Assembly (NCBI RefSeq): GCF_030272615.1 | Contig: NC_081406.1 | Coordinates: 261,753,386-261,817,385, forward strand | Length of the DNA stretch: 64,000 bases | Direction: 5' to 3' | Source of the DNA: Cryptomeria japonica | Lineage: Eukaryota > Streptophyta > Pinopsida > Cupressales > Cupressaceae | In this document: one piece after another, positions 24,308-35,124 of the stretch | Layout: every line of letters begins with the position of its first letter | How positions within the stretch are numbered: position 1 is the stretch's first letter | Position numbers and translations under genes: made by a program | Notes under the pieces: model-generated | The model's database searches: none | The model's input: the letters and a program-made list of their open reading frames with translations, nothing else | What the model was told of the DNA's origin: nothing

Positions 24308-26785
24308 GTGGAACAATTAGACAAAACCCCTGCACTTATATCCATTTTAGAGATTTTGCGTCTATCGCCATCTCATAAAACTATCTTAGATCAAGCCCTC
24401 CAAGAAGCGTCAGTCCCCGCAAATATGAATACCGACCAATTTCAAGCCATGGTTGGAAGTCTAACGTCCTCACCTTGTCTCACTTTTTCCGAAAGTGACA
24501 ACTCTTCCTTCCAGCAACCTCATAATGCTTCGCTACACATTGAAGGCTTTATCAACCGACACAGGATCAAGCGAGTCTTGATCGATAATGGAGCAGGCCT
24601 AAATATTTGCACACTGCAGTTGGTCACAACATTGGGATATGCGGTAGAATCAGTGGATCCTCGCAAGAAGATCACAATCAAAGCCTATGACAATGTAGAG
24701 CGTTCATCCAAAGGAGCTGTGGTACTACCAATCCGCGTGGGCCCTGTGGTAAAGCACATCATCTGTCAAGTTCTGGACCTTCCTCTACCATACAATCTAT
24801 TGTTAGGTAGACCTTGGATACATGCCATGCAAGCCGTTCCATCTACCTACCATCAATGTATCAAGTTCCCACATAATGGTGCAGAGGTCACAATCCTGGG
24901 CGATGCAAATCCTTTTGCGTATTGCCATAATATCAACCATCAACCAAAGATTACTGTTCCTAATAATAGAGAAGCCATTTCCTCTACGTCATATATAAGT
25001 CCCGCCTCTCTTGCCAGTTCAAACACCACTATACCCAAGCAAGAAAAGCTTAAGATGAAGATAGCAGAGGAAGGTCCTGGGGAATACAACTTGAGTCAAC
25101 TCTTTTGTGTGGGACAAATGCCCACTTCTCCTAGAACTCATGGTAAACCACAGCAGGTACTCCAGCAACCACTAAACATACCAGCATGTGCTTTGACACC
25201 TTTCGTTCTTGGAAAGAGTCAAGAGGAAGAAACACAAGATGAGGACCTGGCGGAATGGATCTATAAGGATCCCATCACCATTGACATACCGCACGTTACA
25301 CTTCCTACGGACCAGTATGGCAAAGGCCTCCTCATTATGCAAAGAATGGGGTATGATGGTCAGAGTGCTTTGGGATATTGCAAACAAGGACGACATGAAC
25401 CTCTGCTGCCGGAATTCAAGCCCAAAGGAAATACAGGCCTCGGCTTTGAAAAAGAGATCTTCCCTAAATTAAAATTCAAAGGGAAACCCAACAAACCCTT
25501 TTGTCAGCCTACGGCCAAAAGGCCACCTTTCATAATCAAAGCAGCATCAAGCACCATCCCCACTGCCCCATTGAGGCTCCAAAACCCAACACAACCATCT
25601 ACAAAACCAATCATCCCACCAATCAAACCAGTAATCCCATTAGCAACACCATCAGCAACAGCAACTGTATCAGAACCCGCAGCAGCATCTATAGCACCAG
25701 CAGTTCCAGCAGAAGCAACGGAATCAACATTATCAATACTCCTCGTACCAGATCCCTTGATCCCCATCAACCGCCCTGCAGCACCGATCATTACAAAGGT
25801 ACATCAACCAATCACACCTGCAGTATTTAACTCAAAGGACATCCCGGTATGGTATAGTAACCGAATGCTGGAAAGTGATTCAGAGATCGACTCACATGAG
25901 TGGGAATTTGATTCAGTACAGCTTAACACTTCAGATGAGGAAGACACATCACCACCTCCCCCACGCAAAGACATCCCTGTTTACGGAGAAGCACAGATAA
26001 AGACCACTTGGGTTCCTGAGCTGGAAACATCTTCCACAGACCCTACGTCTCACCCTACACCTGATTCTGACAAGGAAAGTACCATCAATGACCTTCACCA
26101 CACTGTCTTAACCCTCACTGATACATCCAACGAACTTAACCTAATTGATGAAGTAATGCCCATTATCCACCCTGAACTCATCGAATGGAACCAACCAAAT
26201 CCCCCATGTCTTGACCTCTTCCAAAACGATGAGGCCATCATTGACTTTTTGGAATTAAGGGATAACCTACCAAGCGGGGATCACAAAGCTGGATTTACCA
26301 TTGAACTTAATAGCGCAGCATACTTCGGGGCGGATGCCAAACCTTTCAGCTGCAAAAATATAACATTAAAACATGGATTTTCTAGTGAAAACCACACTGT
26401 GGCACTATTTGATCCAACAAAAGTAAAAAGAAAGAGCGTATCCAACAGTGAAAACCTCTCTGAGGCGCCTGAGGATGAAGGGTTTGACATTCTCCCTGAT
26501 AATGTACAACAGGAACGATCAACGATTCTCATCGAGGAAACCAAAGAGTACAATGTGGGGACTCCTGAAAATCCTCATATCATACATCTAGCATCTCTTC
26601 TCACTCCAGAGGAACAGCCTCAATTTATAGAGTTCTTCCAGCAGCGTCAGATCAACTTTACATGGTCATATGCAAACATGCCTGGGCTTGATCCTAATTT
26701 AGTTATGCATCACCTCACCGTAGCAGAAGAGCCAAACTTGCCAAGAAAAAGCTTCGTAAGATGCATCCTCAGATTGCAGTGCTAG
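24308..26785 (+). CDS. G1 protease and G-patch region (825 residues, part of a broken polyprotein)
   Basis: Open for 825 codons. An aspartic protease lies at residues 85-200 with the active site RVLIDNGAGLNI (Asp93); G2 has DGGAG there. A G-patch-like segment (GLLIMQRMGYDGQSALGY, then NTGLGF) is at about 335-385. A Pro/Ala/Ser/Thr-rich linker spans 400-490 and acidic stretches follow. The last residues leave the frame: one base is missing near 26747, so the conserved LRKMHP entry into RT is read out of frame and a stop ends the ORF at 26785. The ATG used is internal; upstream codons back to 24275 are homologous to G2. G-patch domains bind RNA and accompany proteases in some retroelements. Confidence 0.85.
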   Translation: MEQLDKTPALISILEILRLSPSHKTILDQALQEASVPANMNTDQFQAMVGSLTSSPCLTFSESDNSSFQQPHNASLHIEGFINRHRIKRVLIDNGAGLNICTLQLVTTLGYAVESVDPRKKITIKAYDNVERSSKGAVVLPIRVGPVVKHIICQVLDLPLPYNLLLGRPWIHAMQAVPSTYHQCIKFPHNGAEVTILGDANPFAYCHNINHQPKITVPNNREAISSTSYISPASLASSNTTIPKQEKLKMKIAEEGPGEYNLSQLFCVGQMPTSPRTHGKPQQVLQQPLNIPACALTPFVLGKSQEEETQDEDLAEWIYKDPITIDIPHVTLPTDQYGKGLLIMQRMGYDGQSALGYCKQGRHEPLLPEFKPKGNTGLGFEKEIFPKLKFKGKPNKPFCQPTAKRPPFIIKAASSTIPTAPLRLQNPTQPSTKPIIPPIKPVIPLATPSATATVSEPAAASIAPAVPAEATESTLSILLVPDPLIPINRPAAPIITKVHQPITPAVFNSKDIPVWYSNRMLESDSEIDSHEWEFDSVQLNTSDEEDTSPPPPRKDIPVYGEAQIKTTWVPELETSSTDPTSHPTPDSDKESTINDLHHTVLTLTDTSNELNLIDEVMPIIHPELIEWNQPNPPCLDLFQNDEAIIDFLELRDNLPSGDHKAGFTIELNSAAYFGADAKPFSCKNITLKHGFSSENHTVALFDPTKVKRKSVSNSENLSEAPEDEGFDILPDNVQQERSTILIEETKEYNVGTPENPHIIHLASLLTPEEQPQFIEFFQQRQINFTWSYANMPGLDPNLVMHHLTVAEEPNLPRKSFVRCILRLQC

Positions 26786-27449
26786 TCAAAACAGAACTCA
26801 AGAAACTCCTAGATGTTGGTTTCATTAGACCAATTGATTATGCAGAATGGATCTCCAATATTGTGCCAGTTGGCAAACCAAAGGGGGCATCCGCATTTGT
26901 ATTGACTTCAGAGATCTAAATAAGGCTTGTCCTAAGGATGACTTCCCCCTACCAAATATCGACATCATAGTGGATCTAACAGCAGGACATGCCATGCTTT
27001 CACTCATGGATGGCTTCTTCGGCTACAATCAAATAAAGATCGCACCAGAGGACCAACATAAGACAGCCTTCACATGTCCATGGGGCACATATTGCTGGAA
27101 TGTAATGCCTTTCGGTCTAAAGAATGCAGGAGCAACCTATCAAAGAGCAATGACCACCATCTTCCATGACATGATGCATACTATGATGGAAGATCATGTG
27201 GATGACTTACTAGCAAAATCACTCACCAGAGAAGGGCATCTCCACATCTTAGATAAAATCTTTGATAGACTGGAACAATACCATGTTCGACTCAACCCAA
27301 AGAAATGTGTCTTTGGAGTAACCTCCGGGAAACTTCTAGGATACATTGTCTCAAGCAAAGGCATTGAGGTCGACCCAGCAAAGGTAAAAGCAATTATGGA
27401 CATGCCACCTCCAAAGAATATCAGTCAGCTAAGGACATTACAAGGATGA
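26786..27449 (+). CDS. G1 reverse transcriptase (broken start)
   Basis: RVT_1 domain of gypsy type: ICIDFRDLNKACPKDDFPLP, then SLMDGFFGYNQIKI with catalytic Asp55 of the 26847 ORF, FGLKNAGATYQRAMT, and the active site EDHVDDLL (Asp119, Asp120). The Tyr usual before VDD is His here but Tyr in G2. A second one-base deletion in the G run near 26885 shifts the frame, so the fingers (26752-26885) and palm are in different frames. The open part ends at TGA 27447, where G2 has Arg. It copies element RNA to DNA. Confidence 0.9.
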
Positions 27450-27479
27450 CTTCAATCCATCTGAAGATTCATTGCACAA

Positions 27480-28493
27480 TTGGCTGATAAATGTCACCCA
27501 TTCACACACCTGCTACACAAGAACATCCGCTTTCAATGGGATGCCAGATGCCAACAAGCATTTCAGATGCTTAAAGACTATCTCATGAATCCACCATTGC
27601 TGACACCACTGGATCCAAGAAGACCATTGTTATTATATATCTCAGCGACAAGTACAGCATTAGGTGTACTACTGGCACAACATAATGCAGAAGGAAAAGA
27701 GTGTGTTGTTTACTATATCTCTCGCACACTGGTAGGCTATGAACTCAATTACACACCTATTGAGCGAGCTTGCCTAGCAGTGATCTTAGCAGCCACTAAA
27801 TTGAGGCACTATCTGTTGACACACAAGGTACAACTCATTGCAAAGATTGATCCACTCAAGTATTTACTCAGCAAAGCAGCATTGACAGGCCGCTTGGCCA
27901 AATGGGTGATGATTCTAAGTGAATTTGACATTGAGTACGTGGACCGTAAAGCTATCAAAGGTCAAGTTATTGTAGATCAGTTGGCCGATGCACCACTCAC
28001 AGGCGATCATCCTCTTATTTCCAATTTTCCAGATGAGGAGATATTCATGATCACAGCAGCACAACCATGGAAACTATATTTTGATGGTTCATACACTAGG
28101 CACGGCTCGGGGGCAGGCATTCTGTTTATCACACCTCAAGGTGATAGCATCCCGAAGTCTTACAGGCTCACATTTCCATGCACAAACAACATAGCAGAAT
28201 ATGAGGCCTTGATCACAGGACTCAGGTTAGCCATCCAATGGAAATTACAAGAACTGCAAGTATATGGTGATTCCCAACTAGTCATTCGACAAGCAACAGA
28301 TGAATATCAGACCAAAGATGATAAACTCATGCCATATAAGCAAATGGTAGACACTCTAAAGACATCATTTACTACTATCACTTTTGAGCAGATACCAAGA
28401 GAGCAGAATCAAGCTGCTGACGCTATGGCTACCGTCGCATCTCTCCTAGATCTTCCACAAAATTCAACACATTATGAGTTCTTGGTCGAATAG
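27480..28493 (+). CDS. G1 tandem RNase H domains (Ty3 type, then archaeal-like)
   Basis: 337 codons, in frame with the RT through two TGA codons at 27447 and 27462. Residues 45-115 are the Ty3-type RNase H, with the first catalytic Asp absent (YISAT); SRTLVGYELNYTPIER follows. A tether region (RLAKWVMILSEFDIEYV) leads to a second RNase H at 198-320 with a complete acidic set: Asp202 (FDGSYT), Glu240 (AEYEAL), Asp264 (GDSQL) and Asp314 (QAADAMA). A degenerate plus an active archaeal-like RNase H defines the Tat lineage. It removes RNA from hybrids and processes primers. It ends at an in-frame TAG. Confidence 0.9.
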   Translation: MADKCHPFTHLLHKNIRFQWDARCQQAFQMLKDYLMNPPLLTPLDPRRPLLLYISATSTALGVLLAQHNAEGKECVVYYISRTLVGYELNYTPIERACLAVILAATKLRHYLLTHKVQLIAKIDPLKYLLSKAALTGRLAKWVMILSEFDIEYVDRKAIKGQVIVDQLADAPLTGDHPLISNFPDEEIFMITAAQPWKLYFDGSYTRHGSGAGILFITPQGDSIPKSYRLTFPCTNNIAEYEALITGLRLAIQWKLQELQVYGDSQLVIRQATDEYQTKDDKLMPYKQMVDTLKTSFTTITFEQIPREQNQAADAMATVASLLDLPQNSTHYEFLVE

Positions 28494-28529
28494 CTTTGGA
28501 TCCCCGCTTATGATATCCCTGAATCCGAG

Positions 28530-29819
28530 ATGATATGTCGCCTTGTCGGTCCTAAATCCCAATGGTATGGTGAGTTCTACACCTATCTCCACAATCACAC
28601 CCTTCCTCCCAACCAATCAAATAACCAACGTAAAACCTTCATTCGCCAAACTGCTCGATATACCATTATTGCCGAAACCTTATACCGACGCGGTCTTGAT
28701 GGTACTCTCCTTCGATGTTTGGAACAAGGTGAGATAACAAATGCTTTGGAAGAGGTCCATGAAGGAATTTGTGGGACTCACTCAAGTGGTCCATCACTCG
28801 CCAAGAAACTCCTGCGAGCTGGATATTATTGGCCATCTATGGAAAAGGATTCCTACTACTTTGTCAGGAAGTGCAAGAAGTGCCAAGTTCATGGCGACCT
28901 GATACATGCACCAGCACAGGAATTGCAACCAATCACAACACCATGGCCTTTTTGTCAATGGGGCCTTGACCTTGTGGGTAAGATTCATCCATCTTCATCC
29001 AATGGCCATAAATTCATTATTACCGCCACCGAATATTTCACAAAGTGGATCGAAGCTATTCCACTTACCCAAGTCACCGGCAAGCAGATCGCCTCATTCA
29101 TCCTCAACTACATCATCTGTCGGTATGGTGTACCCATGTCCATCATCACAGATAACGGTCTTCCTTTCAAAAATCAAGATGTCCATGAACTTTGTGAGAA
29201 ATTTCATATCCAACACCGCTTTTCCACCCCCTATTACCCACAAGGCAATGGTCAGGCCGATGCATCCAATAAAAACATATTGAGGATCCTAAAGAAAACA
29301 GTCAATGATGTTGGCCGTGATTGGCATGTTCAACTCAATCCAGCGCTATGGGCATATCGAACTAGCATTCGGACCCCTACAGGCGCAACTCCTTATTCAT
29401 TGGTCTATGGTGCAGAAGCTATCTTGCCTATTGAGGTCGAGATACCATCATTACGGGTTTCCTTGCACAATCTCATTGATGATGAAGCTTACAGAGTCTC
29501 ACGTCTTAAGGACTTAGAGTTACTTGATGAGAAGCGACAAGCTGCATACAACCACCTCAAAGCCTATCAGCAGCGCATGAGCAGAAGCTACAATCACCGA
29601 GTTAGACCTCGTACATTTGAGGTAGGTGATCTTGTTCTACGAGAGAATCCTCGCAACCAACCAAACAGAGAACATCAGGGCAAGTTTGAATCAAACTGGC
29701 TGGGCCCATATGTTGTCACTGCTGTATTCGGGTCCGGGGCATATCAGTTGGCTACATCAGAAGGAGAACCGCTTGCAGATCCAATCAATAGCATGCACCT
29801 CAAACGATTTTATACCTAA
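28530..29819 (+). CDS. G1 integrase
   Basis: 429 codons, in frame with the RNase H part; only the TAG at 28491-28493 separates them, so the ATG is not the natural start. HHCC zinc finger: His77, His84, Cys115, Cys118. rve core: Asp147 (GLDLVG), Asp208 (ITDNG) and, 36 residues later, Asp244 in GQADASNK where Glu is expected (G2 keeps Glu). The C-terminal domain has the gypsy block FEVGDLVLREN, then WLGPYVV and MHLKRFYT before a natural stop. It would insert the cDNA; the Glu-to-Asp change probably weakens or abolishes catalysis. Confidence 0.92.
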   Translation: MICRLVGPKSQWYGEFYTYLHNHTLPPNQSNNQRKTFIRQTARYTIIAETLYRRGLDGTLLRCLEQGEITNALEEVHEGICGTHSSGPSLAKKLLRAGYYWPSMEKDSYYFVRKCKKCQVHGDLIHAPAQELQPITTPWPFCQWGLDLVGKIHPSSSNGHKFIITATEYFTKWIEAIPLTQVTGKQIASFILNYIICRYGVPMSIITDNGLPFKNQDVHELCEKFHIQHRFSTPYYPQGNGQADASNKNILRILKKTVNDVGRDWHVQLNPALWAYRTSIRTPTGATPYSLVYGAEAILPIEVEIPSLRVSLHNLIDDEAYRVSRLKDLELLDEKRQAAYNHLKAYQQRMSRSYNHRVRPRTFEVGDLVLRENPRNQPNREHQGKFESNWLGPYVVTAVFGSGAYQLATSEGEPLADPINSMHLKRFYT

Positions 29820-32321
29820 GCTGAACAGAGCATCAGGCTCCCCTACATACCAGAAAATACCAAAAACATTAAGAAAAATGTCCTGAAGAAATACAAAAAC
29901 ATTCAAAAAAGTAAAGAAAAGTCATCCATCCAAGCGGTGAACAACCACTCCGGTGGCACCTTGGGTAAGTGCGATGGTGAAAACCTGGCAAACAGGCGCC
30001 ACTCGTAAGGGCTATGGCTCCATTGTCTTTTCAGACTTGTTGCGATCACATCTCCTTCATACATACATCCATCCATCCGAAAAACCATGGCTTGTTATTT
30101 CTCTGCAATTATGATAAATACTTCATGCATCTTGCGTCCCGCTTCTTCATAAGTCATGTCTAAAACTGGGGGCAATGCCTTTAAACTGTTGATGGAAGTG
30201 GATTCTACATTGTCTTATGATTCATTAAGTTCTTCATTCAAACAATCATCAAAAATCCAAAAACATTCAAAAACAATTCAAAATCCAAAAACATCGACAA
30301 AACCATTGAAAAATCACACAAAAACATGGCAACACCTTGTACATACTCATCCATGCAGATACCAAAACAAACATTGACAAACTACTCACACAAATGACCA
30401 TTTACCAAACGACCACACAATCAACATCAACAATCAAACTGTCTTCAACAAGGATGCATCCTTCCTTACCAAAACAAAGACAAGATGACGTTTTCTTTGA
30501 CAAGAAAATTCTGTTAGGCTATCAAATACTTGGTTGATTAGTGAGTACAATCATTTGTTTATCTGTATCGGCATCTTTCAGCATTGTTTTGTATCGTTTG
30601 CGCATTATTCCGATGAAGTTCTGGGGCATGTACTAATGGTGTCTACGTGGGAAGTTCACTAAGTTACGTGATCATAGGCAAAAATACAGTCATAGATCAC
30701 TACGGCTTGCTGACTACAGCGTATACCTCGACCATATGGGTATGAACCATTACCAAGGATCCATATTCTTTATTCTTTATGTATATACTGTTTGTTTGCA
30801 GGTACAATGCTCTTCCTTTGGTTCCTCCTACCTCATCCAAACTGGATAAAGGTGTTATCTCTTAGTACGGTATGCACTTGTCTCAGGATATGATCAGCCT
30901 AAGATCAAGGAGGACGATCCAAGTCATGCATGAAAGGAGATAATCCTTGTCTGTTCCGCAAGCAATACTCTGGTCGACTTGATCCCTTATATCAAGTCGT
31001 TTGTATTAACTTGCTACATAAAATCCATGAAAGGAATACTCAGGTCATCTTGAATCATTATGTCAAGATGCTTGTATTCTCTTCCAACATTTTAAAGCTC
31101 AATGATGAAAATAGAGCACTATGGATCGTCATTTCATCTCATCTGTTTATATATTGCATTCCGTTGCATATCACCCATCCGTTCGCTCATTCATATGTAG
31201 GTTTTACATGCAAAAGGTGACCATTAAAAACTGGTCTTGGATACAATCACGACCGAGTACTCTGATACATCATCCATGCATCATGCAAACATCTTACAAA
31301 CCTTGCATTCCTCATGATCATCTCATCCTCACAAGTTAGTTGCATCTTGCATTACACATTTAGTTGCATCTTACATTAAACATTTAGTTGCATCTTGCAT
31401 TAAACGTTCATGTCATTTTTAACATTGCATATAGTTCATTTTGGACATTAATTTTCATTAAACATTTGCATCATTGCATCAATCATAAATAAAGTGGATT
31501 AATTCATGGGATCAAATTGTCTTTGATTATTTTAGACCATTTTATTAGGCATTCATTTAGTGTCAATTATCCATTATCATCTTATCAACTTGTATCATTT
31601 ATTATGACACACATTCATTTATAGTTAAAAGGTGCATTCATTCCTTCGTTAATAAGTATCTTATTGTGTTCATTTTAGGATCCATTACACATATGCATTC
31701 ATTTAACACATTATCATATAAACATTTGTACTTTGCATTTTGTTTATCCATATTGCATTCATTTGACAAACATCTAGATGCATATTCATGCATAACATCA
31801 TTCATTCAACCATTACATTAACATCATCTCATTATTATACCAAAATAGGAAACATCAAAATCCTGTTCATAAAAACATCATAAACATATATCATCATCAT
31901 GGCATTACATACATAAAGCATTGCATCAAACAAATCAAAACCATACATATATAAACCTGCATTCATATGTCAGTATCCAACATCATACATCATCATAAAA
32001 ACAGGCATATAGGAAACATCTCATCAAATGCATACATGTACACATATCCATCTAAGCAATAAATCATCATCATGCATATACATCCATACATAATCAAATG
32101 CATATCATCAAAATATGGGATCTCCTCATATATATCATCTCATATATCATAGTGCAATGAAGTCTACAAAATCGGCTACCAAAAGCCATCCAAGATACAA
32201 TCCATAAATAAACAATGATACAATATATGTATGCAAAAATGCTCTCTCAAATGCCGCTCTGGCCAGATGCTGTACCACCACCACCACCTCTACCTGCTCC
32301 ACCACTGGTGTCTGCACCACC
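29820..32321. other. G1 spacer between pol and the antisense gene
   Basis: 2.5 kb without a credible gene on either strand. It includes A-rich runs near 30240-30330, a 24-bp unit repeated three times at 31336-31407 (TTAGTTGCATCTT core) and a CAT-rich tract at 31400-32150. If the antisense transcript ends here, its polyadenylation signal would be left of 32322; I could not fix one. Confidence 0.5.
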
Positions 32322-34301
32322 TCATCCATCTCTCCGTGGAGGCCTCATCGAACCCCCACTCCCTCCTGCATCCCCTGATCTCTCCTGCCGTAGAGGACCC
32401 ATCACACCCCCACTGCTCTGCATCCTCTATGGTCGCTCGGATCTGGCCTGCCGCATCTGCCAATAGCTGAGAGCCAGCTGGCTAACTGGTACAACCTGCT
32501 CATATAAGCCCCGCCAGTACTCTATCTCTGCCTGCGCTCGCCGCATCTCCCTCATCACCTCCCCTATAGGACCTTGTGCTCCTACTCCAATCCGAACCCT
32601 CTCCTGCAGCTCGGCCAATCTCTCCACCGCAGTATCTCTCTCCCGTAGCACCATCGTCAGCTTTGACTCACGTGCAAATAGCTGCACATCCCTAGCTGCT
32701 ACCTCCTCCTCTAATCTCTCTATCCGGGTCTGCAAATAAACTATCATATGATCTCATAGATCTCCAGTAGCTCCCTCTCCCGTGTCCATCGTTGCCTCAC
32801 CTGTATCACCCTCTCCAATAGGTCCCTCACCTGTATCACCCTCTCCCAAAGGTCCCTCCCCTGCACCACCCTCTCCAGCAATCCCCACTCCTCTATCCAT
32901 CGGGATCTCTCTCTCCATCCCCCTCCCACTCAGCTGCACTCCTCCCTGCATCAAAGGTCCCTGTGATATCTGAAGAGGTAGTCCACCTCTCCCTCTCCGC
33001 TGCCTCGACATCCCCAACCCACCTCCTCCTCCCCCACCTCCATCTCCTCCTCCTCCTCCCCCGCCTCCTCCTCCTCCTCCTCCTCCTCCTCGACCTCCTG
33101 CTCTCCGTCCTCGTCCTCGCCCCCTCTCATCCTCAAAAGCTGGGATCAGCTCTACCGGGTCTGATATCCGTCGGATCGGGTGTGCCGCTCGGTACTGTGT
33201 ATACTCCGCTGTCACCCCTGCATCAACGACCCTCGGTCGTAGGTCCCATGGCCTCACCTGCAGTGTCCGAAACTCTGCCAGTGCCTGATCATACGGTAGC
33301 ACTGGACCCCATGCATATCGCTCCCGAATCACCCGTGCATACTCTCCAGATCCACTAGGCAGTCCCTGCTGTCGTCCGAACTGCCTCATCACTCGTCCAG
33401 GCACCTATCTCTCCACATGATATGAGGTCCTCCCAATGAGGAATCGGGTCATGAACACATACGGTAGTGCCTCTGCATCATCCTCCCATGGCTCACACTC
33501 CAAGTATGGCCGCCATATCACTGCATCTACGTCATCCAATGCCCACCGCCACCACTTTAACTTCCCCAAGTGGGGCTGACTCATCATGCCACTGTACATA
33601 AACATGTATGGCTGGTCCACGGCTCGGAATCTGAGACTCACTGGTCGAGTCACTGGTAGGTGCTCCCATGCCCATACATGTAGCAGCGTCATGCCCACTG
33701 CTAGAGAACCCCTCCCTCGGTACACTACCTCGTGGAGCTCCTGATACATGTGCGCCAGCACGCACGACCCCCATGCAAATCGGGTCCCCTCGGTCATCAT
33801 CATCTCTATCACTTGTCCCCATCCCACTGCCAATCCATGTGACCGCCTGTCTGGACACAGAAGTCCTCCCACAATCCCTGACAACACTGCTGGAAGGGGC
33901 TCATATAGTGCCGCTATATCCTCCCATGCGATCGAGCCATCGTCAATATATACATCCTCATCAAAAATCCTCTGACATGAAAGCGTCCCCCAGGATCTGT
34001 CATATGTGACTAGCTCCCCTCGAATCAGAATCCGAAGGATGCGCCACACGTCCTCCAAGGTCACAGTCATCTCTCCCTGTGCCAAATGAAAGGTGCACGT
34101 CTCACTGTGCCACCGCTCTGCCAATGCTGTAATCAAACCGTGATTCATACGAATCACGGGCATGTGCATCACCTCGTACAAACCAGTCGCAGCAATGCAG
34201 TCTATCTCAGTCTGAGTCAATCGATCCCGCAACCCCTGTGTCGCAGGATGACGCTCGTGTAACTGCAACACGCGCAGATCCTCCGGCACATAGACATTCA
34301 T
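32322..34301 (-). pseudogene. G1 antisense gene, main exon: plant mobile domain protein
   Basis: One minus-strand frame runs from 34301 to 32322 with no frameshift. The first ~300 residues are a plant mobile domain (PMD, PF10536, aminotransferase-like): LITALAERWHSETCTFHL, then GEMTVTLEDVWRIL and VWAWEHLPVTRP. A linker with long Gly runs and Arg-Gly dipeptides follows (33110-33000), then a coiled coil (RIERLEEEVAARDVQL) near 32730-32600 and a Ser/Gly-rich tail. Stops interrupt it at 33405 (TAG), 32754 (TGA) and 32427 (TAG); at 33405 G2 encodes Gln. PMD proteins are linked to silencing and often travel with transposons. It lies opposite to gag-pol, between pol and the 3' LTR. Confidence 0.85.
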
Positions 34302-34955
34302 CAATCACCATCAGTTGTTTTGTTTTCAAACTTTCTTAAAGTTTAAACCTAGACTATCAACATATACTCTGATCAAGTATCTTCGGGTCTCAACAGGTAA
34401 GCAATCATGGCCACCTAGACTTCAACAGGCATTTATCCTAACAAATGACCTAAGTCTCATCGGGCTGCTATGGTTCAAAACAACTCCCACTTCACCTCGC
34501 CATCCATCAATAATTGGCATCAGGAGATTTGTTTTGTCCAACACTGGGGCATCTCTTTATCCTAAGGCAAAAGCGCTATTTTACCCACAAAAACGCTCGT
34601 TTTCAACAATAGCGCTACAACTATATCAAAAGCACTCAAAAAGCTATACAAAAGCGCTAGACCTACAAAAGCGCTAAAACAGCTATACAACAGCGCTCTT
34701 TCACATCAATAGCGCTTAATTCACCCCCCCAATAGCGCTACTTAGTCAATAGCGCTAATACTTGCATACAGTAGCGTCAATTCAAAACAAATGCGCTTAA
34801 ACAAGAGCACAATAGCGCCATTGCGGCACAATAGTGCTAGTTTATGGAGCAAAAGCGCCAAAACCAAAGTTCCAACGCTCTTGCTCCGACTTGACTTGGA
34901 CTCAGCTAAAAACCTATCAAAAATGCATGAAAATTGAGTTTTCGAATTTGCGTAC
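34302..34955 (-). other. G1 antisense gene, predicted intron with repeat cluster
   Basis: The probable donor is at 34955 (GTG|GTACGC). The acceptor is not clear: no good AG follows the position that matches the G2 acceptor, so the site may be lost or moved. The interval holds the inverted RGCGCNNYTG cluster and no coding block homologous to G2. Confidence 0.45.
34567..34880 (-). repeat. RGCGCNNYTG repeat cluster near the G1 3' end
   Basis: About 18 degenerate copies, eight with an exact AGCGCT. On the plus strand they read CAATAGCGCT or CAAAAGCGCT, the reverse complement of the 5' leader cluster at 19905-20190. In antisense-transcript orientation they match that cluster and the one in the G2 intron (53278-53515). 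Confidence 0.85.
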
Positions 34956-35033
34956 CACTGGTCCGTAGTCCTCTGGGCGCTGGAACCGTCGGACTCGCTC
35001 GAATCTGTGCTCGGTGATCGGAATCGGCATCAT
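34956..35033 (-). pseudogene. G1 antisense gene, predicted first exon
   Basis: ATG at 35033, with a second ATG next to it. The peptide contains EHRFERVRRFQRPEDYG. The G2 first exon at 53096-53161 has HRFDHVRRFQRP in the same register. The shared core lies between a conserved TATA box and a donor-like GT in both elements, while surrounding noncoding sequence is hardly alignable. Without splicing, the frame stops 39 codons after the ATG. The coding call rests on comparison of two copies, not on transcript data. Confidence 0.6.
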
Positions 35034-35124
35034 AGCTACTCCTTGCTCCTCCAAATGTCACTATCAGAGCTCTCGTTTTCAACTGGTCGCGGTCACAAAT
35101 GATCCTGTTTTCACCCCTTTCACC

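Noticed and set aside
25504..25830. Ser/Thr/Asn- and Ala/Gly-rich ORFs on both strands
   Set aside because: Alternative frames of the Pro/Ala-rich linker of the G1 protease ORF.
32215..33358. Plus-strand Pro/His/Ser-rich ORFs at 32215-32470, 32782-32973 and 32963-33358
   Set aside because: They are the complement of the Gly/Arg-rich minus-strand frame, whose domains are conserved in G2; low-complexity shadows.
34567..34880. CRISPR-like spacing of a short repeat
   Set aside because: Repeats are degenerate, short and irregularly spaced in a plant retroelement; no unique spacers of fixed length and no cas genes.
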